Positions 43,472-51,660 of a DNA stretch of 63,052 nucleotides are shown here, in pieces. The notes beneath the pieces are model-generated. The model saw only the letters and a program-made list of their open reading frames with translations, did no database searches and was not told the origin of the DNA. This DNA is from Mycobacterium sp. E183 (GTDB lineage Bacteria; Actinomycetota; Actinomycetes; Mycobacteriales; Mycobacteriaceae). The stretch is from NCBI RefSeq assembly GCF_001667735.1, contig NZ_LZJN01000169.1, positions 1-63,052 on the forward strand. The letters are read 5' to 3'. The position numbers were made by a program, and so were the translations under genes. How positions within the stretch are numbered: the first letter of the stretch is position 1; every line of letters starts with the position of its first letter.

Positions 43472-44383
43472 TTAGAGGTTGCTGATGTGCTGCACCGGCA
43501 GCCGGGCGCCCCGCCGCGGCTCATATGCCAGACCGCTGGCCTCGAGCAACCGGACCACCCGGTGGCGGTGCGGTCGCATGGGTTCGAGCAGTTCGACCAT
43601 GCCGGCGTCGTCGACCGGGCGGCCGATCAACGTCCAGCCGATCATTTTCGGGATGTGATAGTCGCCCACCGACAGCGCGTCGGCGTCACCGAACGCCCGT
43701 TGCGCCGTCTCGGCGGCGGTCCATTCGCCCACGCCCGGCAACGACATCAGCGCCGCACGGGCCTGCGCCGCCGGACGGGATGCCAGTCGTTCCAGGGTGC
43801 TGGCCCGCTGCGCGCACGTCACCACCGTCCGCGCACGTCCGGGGTCGACATTGGCGCGGTGGAACTCCCACGACGGGATGTAGCGCCACGACTCGGCCGA
43901 TGGCGGCACCCGCATCCTGGCCGGCGCCGGTCCCGGGGCGGGCGACCCGTACTTGGACACCAGCAGCCGCCACGATCGAAACGCGTCGGCGCCCGGCACC
44001 CGCTGCTCGATGATCGCGGGAATCAGCGCCTCGAGCACCAACCCGGTGCGACCCAGGCGAAGGTGGGGCACCCGGCGCTGCGCGGCGGCGACGGTCGGGT
44101 GGTGGGGCACGAAATCCGAGGCGTCGTCCTCGAGGCCGAGCAGCGCGGGCAGTCCCTCCACGAACTCCGGCGCCCCGCTTCCCCACGCGACGCAGTGCGC
44201 GGCGTTGGCGGCGGCCCGGCTGATCCGGGCGGTGACGGGTCCGGTGGGCAGCAGGCTGGTTCGCCAGATCGCGCCGTCGCCGGACGCCTGGAAACAGGGG
44301 TCCCCGGCCCCCCGCCGAAGCGGCGCCAACGTATGCCCGAAGCTGACCGCCCCCGGGAAAGTGACCGTGCGCGCGCTCTCCAT
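43472..44383 (-). CDS. AlkA-like DNA glycosylase (Rv0142-like)
   Basis: 303 residues of the HhH-GPD superfamily. The helix-hairpin-helix is LPGVGEWTAAETAQRAFGDA and the catalytic Asp is in LSVGDYHIPKMIGW. The N-terminal domain (WRTSLLPTGPVTARISRAAA) resembles AlkA's beta-sheet domain. It would excise alkylated bases. Its position next to the Rv0141c- and Rv0140-like genes matches Rv0142. I start it at ATG 44383 (MESARTVTFPG); the frame extends to 44425 without family sequence. Confidence 0.8.
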   Translation of the reverse strand: MESARTVTFPGAVSFGHTLAPLRRGAGDPCFQASGDGAIWRTSLLPTGPVTARISRAAANAAHCVAWGSGAPEFVEGLPALLGLEDDASDFVPHHPTVAAAQRRVPHLRLGRTGLVLEALIPAIIEQRVPGADAFRSWRLLVSKYGSPAPGPAPARMRVPPSAESWRYIPSWEFHRANVDPGRARTVVTCAQRASTLERLASRPAAQARAALMSLPGVGEWTAAETAQRAFGDADALSVGDYHIPKMIGWTLIGRPVDDAGMVELLEPMRPHRHRVVRLLEASGLAYEPRRGARLPVQHISNL

Positions 44384-44437
44384 CAACCAAATCTCCGATT
44401 GACCGTTAACGATGTGCCAAGTCAATATTGCGATGTG

Positions 44438-44833
44438 ATGACGCCGTTCGATGACCCGCAGGGCGAACTGGCTTGGATGTTTCTACAGAGTGCGAGCGAC
44501 GGCGGCGATCTCGACGAGGGCTTCACGCTGCTCAGCGACGACTTCACCTACTGGACTCTGCTCACGCGCTCCGAGTGTGACAAGGAAACGTTCCGGCGGG
44601 CGATCGAGCGCCGCAAACAGCAACTCGAGTTGACCATCGACCTGGTGCGCTGTGTCAACGAGGGAGAGACCGTGGTCGTCGAGGCGCAGGCCACCGGCAC
44701 CACCACCGCCGGCGTCGAGTACGACAGCCCGTTCGTCTGCATCTTCGACACCCGCGACGGACTGATCGTCTCGATGCGCCTGTACAGCGACACCCGGGCG
44801 CACGAGGCCGCGCTTCCCGGGTGGACGTACTAG
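44438..44833 (+). CDS. SnoaL/NTF2-like protein (Rv0141c-like)
   Basis: 131 residues with the NTF2 cone fold: helix GELAWMFLQSASDGGDLDEG, then LSDDFTYWTLLTRS and the C-terminal strands VCIFDTRDGLIVSMRLYSD. No catalytic residues can be assigned. The start is ATG 44438, 54 bases from the divergent AlkA-like start. It shares its stop with the convergent DUF427 gene (CTAG). The unusually AT-rich bases just upstream (CAATATTG) probably belong to the promoter. Confidence 0.78.
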   Translation: MTPFDDPQGELAWMFLQSASDGGDLDEGFTLLSDDFTYWTLLTRSECDKETFRRAIERRKQQLELTIDLVRCVNEGETVVVEAQATGTTTAGVEYDSPFVCIFDTRDGLIVSMRLYSDTRAHEAALPGWTY

Positions 44834-45210
44834 GAAGCCGACACGCTGATTTCGGCCTTGTTCGGGTAGAAGGCCACGTGGCCGGCGATCGCCGCGACCG
44901 CGGGATAGGGCTGCTCGTACGTCCAGATGACGTCCTCGACGATGTCGCCGTGCGAACCCGTCACGCTGTAATAGCTGGCCTCGCCCTTGAACGGGCAGTA
45001 CGTGCTGGTGTCCGTGCGGGTCAGCCGGTCCTGCACCACGTCACTCATCGGAATGTACTGCACCGCAGGCAAACTGGCTTCCCGTAATTCCAGGGCGGCC
45101 GTCGTGTCGGCTACCAGCTCGCCGTTGACGCGAACCTGTACCCGCCCCTTCGTCGGCTCGATGGTGATCGGGTGGCCAGCGCTTGGCTCTTTGATTTCGG
45201 GGTGGCTCAT
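44830..45210 (-). CDS. DUF427 domain protein (Rv0140-like)
   Basis: 126-residue single DUF427 domain: VQVRVNGELVADTTAALELR, then TYCPFKGEASYYSV and DVIWTYEQPYPAVAAIAG. It is compact and soluble. In M. tuberculosis the corresponding Rv0140 sits in the same neighbourhood. Function is unknown. The conserved Lys and Arg around the TYCPFKG turn are the best candidates for a ligand site. Confidence 0.85.
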   Translation of the reverse strand: MSHPEIKEPSAGHPITIEPTKGRVQVRVNGELVADTTAALELREASLPAVQYIPMSDVVQDRLTRTDTSTYCPFKGEASYYSVTGSHGDIVEDVIWTYEQPYPAVAAIAGHVAFYPNKAEISVSAS

Positions 45211-45269
45211 GGTTTCCTCCTAGACGCCGATGGACGTTGCAACGCCATCCGGGTCTCGGGGCTTCCCGA

Positions 45270-46100
45270 TCAGGGCGGCCCGAACGCGTAGCGGTGGTAT
45301 TGCGCCATGTTGGCGACGGCCTCAACCAGCGACATGACCTTTCCCAGCGCCCGTGTGGAGCGCGGGAGTTGCGCGAATGTGTACGACTCGAACCACCGCT
45401 CCCAGGCCAGGAGCCGTACACCCGGCACCGCGTCGACGATGTCGTCAGGCCCGTTGATCGCCCACGACAGCGTGGATCCCGAACGGCGCACGACGGTGTT
45501 GAGCCACTGCGACTTGATCCCGAGCGAGTTGAAGGCGTCGAACTGCAGCTCACCCGAGCCGAAGTGATCGACCACGCGGCGCAGCAGTGCGGTGCCGTCC
45601 TGCTCGGTGAGGTACATGGTCAGCCCCTCGCCGATCATCAGCGCGGGACGGTCCGCGGGAATGTCCCGGAGCCAGGCCGGGTCGGTGACGGAGGCGGCGA
45701 TGACCCGATAGTGGTCGCGCGCGGGGTAGAGCTGCGCGCGCAGCGCGGCGACTTCGGGGTAGTCGACGTCGTACCACTCGACGCCCGGGCCCGGCTGCAC
45801 CCGCAGACACCGGCTGTCCAGTCCGCAGCCCAAGTGCAGCACGACGGCTCGTGGGTGCGCCGCAAGAAATTGGCGGACCCAGGCATCGAAGTGCGCGGAC
45901 CGGGTGGTGACCGACGGTGCCCTGCGCGCCGTGATGGTGGTCTTTTTCCAGTCGTAGTCGATGCGTCGGACGATCTCCTTGGCATACTCGTCGCCGAGGA
46001 TCGGTGTCTCGAAGTCGGCGTCCAGCGTCTTGGCGTACAACGTCGCCAGCATCGTCTGGGGCGCCCCGCTGAGGTCAACGCTCACCCTTTCGGCAGTCAC
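45270..46100 (-). CDS. class I SAM-dependent methyltransferase, O-methyltransferase-like
   Basis: 276 residues of the leucine-carboxyl-methyltransferase/tetracenomycin-C-methyltransferase-like group. Motifs are AVVLHLGCGLDSRCLRVQPG, VEWYDVDYPEVAALRAQ and ALMIGEGLTMYLTEQDGTAL. It is more distant from the three tandem copies at 36-39 kb, lacking their WDI-SVG N-terminus. I recall no equivalent between Rv0139 and Rv0140 in M. tuberculosis, so this is an insertion relative to it. Substrate unknown, possibly a polyketide-like or lipid acid. Confidence 0.82.
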   Translation of the reverse strand: MTAERVSVDLSGAPQTMLATLYAKTLDADFETPILGDEYAKEIVRRIDYDWKKTTITARRAPSVTTRSAHFDAWVRQFLAAHPRAVVLHLGCGLDSRCLRVQPGPGVEWYDVDYPEVAALRAQLYPARDHYRVIAASVTDPAWLRDIPADRPALMIGEGLTMYLTEQDGTALLRRVVDHFGSGELQFDAFNSLGIKSQWLNTVVRRSGSTLSWAINGPDDIVDAVPGVRLLAWERWFESYTFAQLPRSTRALGKVMSLVEAVANMAQYHRYAFGPP

Positions 46101-46163
46101 GCCGCCCGAGGCTAGCCGCGCCGCGACCGCGCCAGCCGTGTTGAACGCGCGGCGGCGCGGCGT

Positions 46164-47183
46164 TCAGCCCGGAGTCGCGCTCTTGCCGCTGGCGACCTTC
46201 AGCTCCGACCAGAACCGCGCCGCCTCACGGATCGATTCCTCGACCGGCCGCGGCTGCCAGCCCAATTCCCGCTTCGCCTTGCTGCTGTCCACGTCGGCTT
46301 CGGCGCGCATCATCCGCACCGAGGCCAGGCTGAGCTCGGCGTCCTTCCCGGTGAGTCGGGCCTTGAGCGTGCCGGCCGCCGCCAGGGCGTAGAGCATCGG
46401 GACGGAAATCGAGCGTTGCGGCGGTGGAACGCCGGCCTCGTCGGCCGCGATGCGGACGACGTCGTTCAAAGCGATCATCCGCTCAGAGACGAGGTATCGC
46501 TCGCCGATGCGCCCGCGCTCGGCCGCCAGGATCATGGCCCGCGCCGCGTCGTCGACGCCGACGACTTCCAGCGCAATGCCGTTCATCAGGAACGGCAGCT
46601 TGCCGAAGACCGCGCCGGCGATGAAGGCGCCGTGCGGAGTGCCGCCCCAGTCCCCGCTGCCGTAGGTCGTCGACACGCACATCGCGATGGCGGGCAGGCC
46701 GGCCTCGGCCACATACCGCAGCACCAGATTCTCGGCTTCCAAACGCGATTGGACGTAGGGGGTCAGGCGGCGGGACCGGATCACGTCGTCCTCGGTCGCC
46801 ACGTGGCCATGCCGCCGGCCCACCGTCGTATAGGTGCTCGTGAAGATGAACCTGCGCAGGTCCGGTTGGTTGACGGCGACGTCGAGAACGTTGCGCAGGC
46901 CTTCGACATTGGTGCGGAACAGCGGCGTCGGGTCGCGCAGCCATGCGCGGGTGTCGACGACGCAGTAATAGACGTCGTCCACACCGTCCATCGCCTCCCG
47001 CAGCGTGGCGTCGTCGAACACGTCCCCGTGGAAGCGGGTCAGCTCGAGGTCGTCGATCGAGCGGGTGTTGGCGTTCGGGCGCACCATCGCCCGCACCGGG
47101 AACCCGTCGGCCACGAGCTGGCGGGTGACATGCGAACCCAGGAAGCCGTTGGCGCCGATGACGAGCTTGGGCTTGGTGCTCAC
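46164..47183 (-). CDS. NAD-dependent epimerase/dehydratase-type SDR (Rv0139-like)
   Basis: 339-residue extended SDR. The glycine motif is VIGANGFLGSHVTRQLVADG, and the catalytic pair is in YVQSRLEAENLVL (YxxxE instead of YxxxK), with STTYGSGDWGGTPHG in the substrate region. The replacement of the catalytic Lys is unusual and suggests a reduced or changed reaction. Relatives are dihydroflavonol-reductase or 3-beta-hydroxysteroid-dehydrogenase-like proteins. The GTG start overlaps the stop of the NTF2-like gene by 4 bases, as in Rv0138-Rv0139. Confidence 0.82.
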   Translation of the reverse strand: MSTKPKLVIGANGFLGSHVTRQLVADGFPVRAMVRPNANTRSIDDLELTRFHGDVFDDATLREAMDGVDDVYYCVVDTRAWLRDPTPLFRTNVEGLRNVLDVAVNQPDLRRFIFTSTYTTVGRRHGHVATEDDVIRSRRLTPYVQSRLEAENLVLRYVAEAGLPAIAMCVSTTYGSGDWGGTPHGAFIAGAVFGKLPFLMNGIALEVVGVDDAARAMILAAERGRIGERYLVSERMIALNDVVRIAADEAGVPPPQRSISVPMLYALAAAGTLKARLTGKDAELSLASVRMMRAEADVDSSKAKRELGWQPRPVEESIREAARFWSELKVASGKSATPG

Positions 47184-47686
47184 TGGGCTCCTCCGTTCTC
47201 GTGCATCCACCGCGCCGCGTCCTCGTCGAGCGTGCCCAGCGCCTGGGCCTTACGGCACCACTTCATCCCGGCCCGCAGGAAGCGCAGCGGGTTATAGATG
47301 TCTTCCTGGCGGCGCCACAACCCGTCCCCCGCGTACGTGACGATCGAGATGTTGGTCGCGCTGATGACGCTCCCATCCCCCGGGTCGCGCATCGGGTTGT
47401 CCAGTTCGCAGATGATCCGCCCGGTGGGCTCGTCGATGACGGACCACAACGACGGGAACGCCACCATGTGGCTGCCGGGATACGTGGTCATCGTCCGCTT
47501 GATCCACTGGCGGACCTCGTCGCGTCCGTGCATCGTGCCGGCCGCGTGCTCGACGTACTCGACGTCGGGGGTGTACTGCTCGACCCAGGCGTCCCAGTCG
47601 TGGGTTTCGGCGGCCCGGGCCACCGTCTGCTCGAACTTCTCGAAGGCGGCGGCTAGTTCGCCGCGGGAAAACGTAGGAGTCGTCAT
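47180..47686 (-). CDS. SnoaL/NTF2-like protein (Rv0138-like)
   Basis: 168 residues with the NTF2-like fold: TVARAAETHDWDAWVEQYTP, VEYVEHAAGTMHGRDEVRQW and IVTYAGDGLWRRQEDIYNPL. His and Asp residues in the first half (HDWDAW, YVEHAAG) could line a pocket. The function is unknown, but the translational coupling with the SDR suggests they act on the same substrate. ATG 47686 gives the length of the M. tuberculosis homologue (about 167). The frame is open upstream without family sequence. Confidence 0.8.
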   Translation of the reverse strand: MTTPTFSRGELAAAFEKFEQTVARAAETHDWDAWVEQYTPDVEYVEHAAGTMHGRDEVRQWIKRTMTTYPGSHMVAFPSLWSVIDEPTGRIICELDNPMRDPGDGSVISATNISIVTYAGDGLWRRQEDIYNPLRFLRAGMKWCRKAQALGTLDEDAARWMHENGGAQ

Positions 47687-47776
47687 GCTGCGGCACTTCC
47701 CGAAATCGTCGCGACGTTGCGGCTCATCGGCGGAGTGTAGCCTGGGCGGCATCGTGGCCGGTTAGGAGGACGAGCA

Positions 47777-48289
47777 ATGGCAACCGAAAAAGCGGTACTC
47801 GCCGGCGGCTGTTTCTGGGGGATGCAGGAACTCATCCGCAAACAGCCGGGCGTGGTTTCGACGCGGGTCGGATACACCGGCGGCGACGTCCCCAATGCGA
47901 CCTACCGCAACCACGGCACGCACGCCGAGGCCATCGAGATCGTCTACGACCCGGCGGTCACCGACTACCGCACCATGCTCGAGTTCTTCTTCCAGATCCA
48001 CGATCCGACGACGAAGAACCGCCAGGGCAACGACCGTGGACTCAGTTATCGGTCCGCCATCTTCTACCTCGACGAGGAGCAGAAGCGCATCGCGCTGGAC
48101 ACCATCGCCGACGTCGACGCGTCGGGGTTGTGGCCCGGCAAGGTCGTGACCGAAGTCAGCCCGGCCGGCGATTTCTGGGAGGCCGAGCCCGAGCACCAGG
48201 ACTACCTGCAGCACTACCCGAACGGGTACACCTGCCACTACATCCGCCCGGGCTGGAAACTGCCGCGCCGGGCCACGGCCGACCAGTAG
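47777..48289 (+). CDS. msrA: peptide methionine sulfoxide reductase A
   Basis: 170 residues. The catalytic Cys12 lies in AVLAGGCFWGMQEL, with the downstream pattern VGYTGGDVPNATYRNHGTHA and AIEIVYDP characteristic of MsrA. It reduces the S-epimer of methionine sulfoxide in proteins and free methionine. The C-terminus has YTCHYIRPGW, with a Cys that probably resolves the disulfide. AGGAGG lies eight bases upstream of ATG 47777. Matches Rv0137c by sequence and position. Confidence 0.93.
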   Translation: MATEKAVLAGGCFWGMQELIRKQPGVVSTRVGYTGGDVPNATYRNHGTHAEAIEIVYDPAVTDYRTMLEFFFQIHDPTTKNRQGNDRGLSYRSAIFYLDEEQKRIALDTIADVDASGLWPGKVVTEVSPAGDFWEAEPEHQDYLQHYPNGYTCHYIRPGWKLPRRATADQ

Positions 48290-48298
48290 GTGCCCGGC

Positions 48299-49615
48299 TC
48301 AGCGCCGGCGCACCACGATCCGGCCGCCGTCCTTGGGCGTGTAGGCGACGCCGCGGCCGTGCCACCGCTCTCCGGGTGCGGTCGTGGTCTCGATGGTGAA
48401 GTGCCGCAACACCGTTCGCAGCACGACGTCCATCTCCATGTTGGCGAACGCCGCCCCCACGCACCGGCGGGTGCCACCGCCGAACGGGATCCACGCGAAG
48501 GCCGACGGCTTGGTCCCGATGTAGCGTTGCGGATCGAAGCGCTCCGGATTCGGGAAGACTTCGGGGTTTTCGTGAATCTGCGCGATGCTCACCAGGATTG
48601 ACTTGCCGCGGGGGATGACCCACTCCCCGAGCTGGTACCGCGGGGGGTAGACGCGCCGGGCGGCGAAATCGATCACCGTCCGGGCCCGCTGGACTTCGAG
48701 GATGGTCGCCTGACGTAACTCCTGGCCGTCGGTGTCGGCCTCGTCGACCAGGGCGGCCAGCACGTCCGGATGCCGGGTCAGCCGCTCGAACGCCCAGCCC
48801 AGCGTGGAGGCCGTCGTTTCATGACCGGCGGCCAGCAGCGTGAGCAGTTCGTCGCCAATGTCCTTGCGCGACATGACCGAACCGTCGTCGTAGGTGCTGC
48901 GTAACATCAGGGCGAGCACGTCGCTGCGCTCGTCGAAGTTGGGATCTGCCCGCTCGGCTTCGATCAGCCTGTCGATGACGGCGTCGTACCGGCGGCGCCA
49001 CTCGTCCAGGCGCCCCCATGGGGTGAAGCGCCCGTAGCTGCGCCGCGGTTTGGGCATCGTCGCCATCCGCGAGCCCAGCGTGACCCACGGCGGGATGAGG
49101 CGGCGCAGCTCGTCGAGCTCGGCGCCTTCGGCCCCGAAAACCGCGCGTAGGATCGCGTTGAGCGTGATGCGCATCATCGACGGCAGAGTCGCGAACGCCT
49201 CACCCTCCGGCCAGCCCGCGGTCTCCCGCAGGGTCTCTTCTTCGATGATCGACTCGTACTTCTTCATGCTCTTGCCGTGGAACGGCGGCGCCAACAACCG
49301 GCGGCGACGGCGATGGTCCTCCCCGTCGAGCGCGAACACGGAGCCGGAGCCGAACAGCCGACTCAGGTTGGGCTGGATGTTGCCGAGCTCGTCGGGGCTG
49401 GTGGTGAAGATCTGCTTGGCCAGTTGCGGGTCGGCCACCACCACGACCTCGCCGTACATGGGCAGGTTCAGCGCGAAGACGTCGCCGTACCGACGGGCCA
49501 GGCGCTGAATCATCCCGCGCCGTGAGATCGCAAAACCCAGACCCTGCAACAGCTTTGGCAGGCGAGCCGCCGGGGGCAACCGGACGGCCGCGGGGGCGGT
49601 GACGACTTCACTCAT
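48299..49615 (-). CDS. cyp138: cytochrome P450 138
   Basis: 438-residue P450. It has the I-helix LLAAGHETTASTLGWAFERL, the K-helix and PPRYQLGEWVIPRG, and the heme loop FGGGTRRCVGAAFA with Cys385. Length and position next to msrA and the TetR agree with CYP138 (Rv0136). It is a monooxygenase of unknown physiological substrate, probably hydrophobic. ATG 49615 begins with the usual short leader. It is divergent from the TetR gene and the gap holds two 18-base palindromes, so TetR repression of the P450 is likely. Confidence 0.92.
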   Translation of the reverse strand: MSEVVTAPAAVRLPPAARLPKLLQGLGFAISRRGMIQRLARRYGDVFALNLPMYGEVVVVADPQLAKQIFTTSPDELGNIQPNLSRLFGSGSVFALDGEDHRRRRRLLAPPFHGKSMKKYESIIEEETLRETAGWPEGEAFATLPSMMRITLNAILRAVFGAEGAELDELRRLIPPWVTLGSRMATMPKPRRSYGRFTPWGRLDEWRRRYDAVIDRLIEAERADPNFDERSDVLALMLRSTYDDGSVMSRKDIGDELLTLLAAGHETTASTLGWAFERLTRHPDVLAALVDEADTDGQELRQATILEVQRARTVIDFAARRVYPPRYQLGEWVIPRGKSILVSIAQIHENPEVFPNPERFDPQRYIGTKPSAFAWIPFGGGTRRCVGAAFANMEMDVVLRTVLRHFTIETTTAPGERWHGRGVAYTPKDGGRIVVRRR

Positions 49616-49653
49616 GGCGGGCTGCTCCCCATCATCTCCCCCGGACGCCGGGG

Positions 49654-49671
49654 TGGTACCGCGGTGTACCA
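49654..49671. promoter_or_regulatory. TetR operator, cyp138-proximal
   Basis: TGGTAC-CGCGGT-GTACCA, an 18-base palindrome with perfect arms, 39 bases upstream of the cyp138 start and 33 bases from its twin. Confidence 0.7.
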
Positions 49672-49686
49672 AAACCTTTCCCGATA

Positions 49687-49704
49687 CGGTACTCTGTGGT
49701 ACCA
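49687..49704. promoter_or_regulatory. TetR operator, tetR-proximal
   Basis: CGGTAC-TCTGTG-GTACCA, the same arms with one mismatch and another centre. The spacing of 33 bases (about three helical turns) places both sites on one face of the DNA between the divergent genes. Confidence 0.7.
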
Positions 49705-49746
49705 ACCGATGACAAGAGGGTGCCGCACCGATGGAAGGGGCCGCCC

Positions 49747-50358
49747 GTGAGCCCAGCGGCGACAGCGACGGCTGACGAAGCGGTCCTTGGCGACCCGTTT
49801 CGGCTGAGGTTGCTCGACGGCCTCGCCGCCTCCATCGCCGAGCGCGGTTACCGCGCCAGCACGGTCGCCGACGTCGTTCGTCACGCCCGCACGTCCAAGC
49901 GCACCTTCTACGACCAGTTCGCAAGCAAAGACGAGTGCTTCCTCGAGCTCTTGGGCACCGACATCGAAAGGCTCGGTGAGTGCATCGCTGCGGCCGTCGA
50001 TCCCGAGGCCGACTGGCATCAGCAGATACGCCAGGCGGTCGAGGCGTACGTCGGCTACATCGAGTCCCGGCCGGCGATCACGCTCAGCTGGATTCGGGAA
50101 CTGCCCTCGCTCGGCGCCGCCGCCCGCCCGGTACAGCGCCGCGGGCTGCAACTGCTGTCAAGTTTGCTGATCGACCTCAGCGCCAGCCCCGGCTTCCAGC
50201 GAGCCGAGCTGCCTCCGCTGACCGCCCCGTTGGCGGTCATCCTGCTCGGCGGTCTGCGCGAACTGACCGCGCTCGCCGTCGAAGACGGAAAACCGGTGCG
50301 GGGCATCGTGGAGCCGGCCGTCGACGCCTCCATCGCCCTGCTCGGCCCGCGACAGTAG
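49747..50358 (+). CDS. TetR family regulator (Rv0135c-like)
   Basis: 203-residue TetR protein starting at GTG 49747 behind AAGGGG. The DNA-binding domain is LLDGLAASIAERGYRASTVA with HARTSKRTFYDQFASKDECF. The ligand domain contains LSWIRELPSLGAAARPVQRR. It is divergent from cyp138 as Rv0135c is from Rv0136, and the two palindromes between them are its probable targets. An earlier GTG at 49696 would lie inside the second palindrome and add 17 residues without family sequence. Confidence 0.87.
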   Translation: MSPAATATADEAVLGDPFRLRLLDGLAASIAERGYRASTVADVVRHARTSKRTFYDQFASKDECFLELLGTDIERLGECIAAAVDPEADWHQQIRQAVEAYVGYIESRPAITLSWIRELPSLGAAARPVQRRGLQLLSSLLIDLSASPGFQRAELPPLTAPLAVILLGGLRELTALAVEDGKPVRGIVEPAVDASIALLGPRQ

Positions 50359-50397
50359 GGTCGAGCACAGAACCTCAACCGAACAAAGGACCTTGCG

Positions 50398-50610
50398 ATG
50401 CGGCTGTCGACCCGGAACCAACTCAAAGGGACCATCACCGAGGTCGACCTCGGCAGCGTGATGGCGATCGTGAAGGTCAAGCTCGACGGCGGTGAGCAGA
50501 TCGTCACGTCCTCCGTCACCAAGGACGCCGCGATCGATCTCGGGCTCGAGGCCGGGCAGCCGGCGACCGTATTCATCAAGTCCACGGAAGTCACCATCGG
50601 GGTCGACTAG
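50398..50610 (+). CDS. TOBE-domain molybdopterin-binding (Mop) protein
   Basis: 70-residue single TOBE/Mop domain: LSTRNQLKGTITEVDLGSVM, then IVKVKLDGGEQIVTSSVTKD and AGQPATVFIKSTEVTIGV. Free-standing Mop proteins assemble as hexamers that bind molybdate or tungstate and buffer the cell's pool. It sits 40 bases after the TetR and 3 bases before the alcohol dehydrogenase. This pair is not in the M. tuberculosis order I remember, so it may be an insertion. Confidence 0.88.
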   Translation: MRLSTRNQLKGTITEVDLGSVMAIVKVKLDGGEQIVTSSVTKDAAIDLGLEAGQPATVFIKSTEVTIGVD

Positions 50611-50613
50611 CCC

Positions 50614-51657
50614 ATGGCGCCGACGATGCGCGCCGAGCGCTTCTACGCAGACACCAGAACCGTTGCGCTCGAAGACGTTCCGATTCCCGAGCCGGGCCCC
50701 GGCGAAGTTCTGGTCAAGGTCGCCTTCTGCGGCATCTGCCACTCGGACCTGAGCCTGATCAACGGCACTTTCCCGGCGCAGCAGCCCGTGGTGACCCAGG
50801 GCCACGAGGCGTCGGGCACCGTCGCGAAACTGGGGCCGGAGGTGACCGGCTGGGACGAGGGCGACCGGGTGGTGGTCCCCGCCGGCCGGCCGTGCCGACG
50901 CTGCGCGAACTGCCGCCGCGGCGATGGGGTCAATTGCCTGCGAATCCAATTGATGGCGTTCGCCTACGACGGGGCGTGGGCCGAATACACCGTGGCGCAA
51001 GCGACGGGGCTGACGCGGGTGCCCGACAACGTTCCGCTGGAGCAGGCGGCGATCCTGGCCGACGCGGTGTCCACGCCGTTCGGGGCCGTCGTCCGGACGG
51101 GGAAAGTCGCGGTCGGTGAATCGGTCGGCGTGTGGGGCGTGGGCGGGGTCGGCACCCACATCGTCCAGCTCGCGCGGCTGGTCGGCGCCGCACCCATCAT
51201 CGCCGTCGACATCAACCCCGCAGTGCTGGAGCGGGCGTTGACCCTCGGCGCGGACTACGCGTTCGACCCCCGCGACGACGGGCTGAGGGACAACGTCGCG
51301 GAAGTCACCGGCGGGCGGTTGCTCGATGTGGCCTTCGACGCCGTCGGGCGGAAGGTGACGTTCGAGCAGGGGCTCGACTGCCTCACACCCGGTGGCCGGC
51401 TGGTGGGTGTCGGGATGAGCGCCGAGGCGCCGACCGTCGGGCCCACCTCCCTGTTCGGGTTGACCCATAAGCAGGTGCTCGGGCACTTGGGATATCAGAA
51501 CGTGGACATCGAGACGCTGGCGAAGTTGGTTTCGGCTGGGCGCCTTGACGTTTCGAGGTCAATCAGCGAGATCGTCGCGCTGGAGGACGTGACGGAGGGC
51601 ATCGAGAAGCTCGAGCGCCAGGACGGCAACCCCATCCGGATCCTGGTGCAGCCCTGA
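50614..51657 (+). CDS. zinc-dependent alcohol dehydrogenase
   Basis: 347-residue medium-chain dehydrogenase. Catalytic zinc ligands are Cys in GICHSDLSL and His-Glu in TQGHEASGTV. The structural zinc lobe has four Cys in CRRCANCRRGDGVNC, the pattern C-x2-C-x2-C-x7-C. The cofactor motif GVGGVG precedes AVDINP, where Asp fits NAD. It oxidises a primary or secondary alcohol or reduces an aldehyde. The Mop gene ends 3 bases upstream. Convergent with ephF across 3 bases. The substrate is unknown. Confidence 0.88.
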   Translation: MAPTMRAERFYADTRTVALEDVPIPEPGPGEVLVKVAFCGICHSDLSLINGTFPAQQPVVTQGHEASGTVAKLGPEVTGWDEGDRVVVPAGRPCRRCANCRRGDGVNCLRIQLMAFAYDGAWAEYTVAQATGLTRVPDNVPLEQAAILADAVSTPFGAVVRTGKVAVGESVGVWGVGGVGTHIVQLARLVGAAPIIAVDINPAVLERALTLGADYAFDPRDDGLRDNVAEVTGGRLLDVAFDAVGRKVTFEQGLDCLTPGGRLVGVGMSAEAPTVGPTSLFGLTHKQVLGHLGYQNVDIETLAKLVSAGRLDVSRSISEIVALEDVTEGIEKLERQDGNPIRILVQP

Positions 51658-51660
51658 CGC

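Noticed and set aside
50614..51657. Alcohol dehydrogenase as AdhE1 (Rv0162c)
   Set aside because: Although zinc-type and in the same broad block, it lies between ephF and the Rv0135c-like gene, is shorter, and I see no specific resemblance, so no symbol was given.
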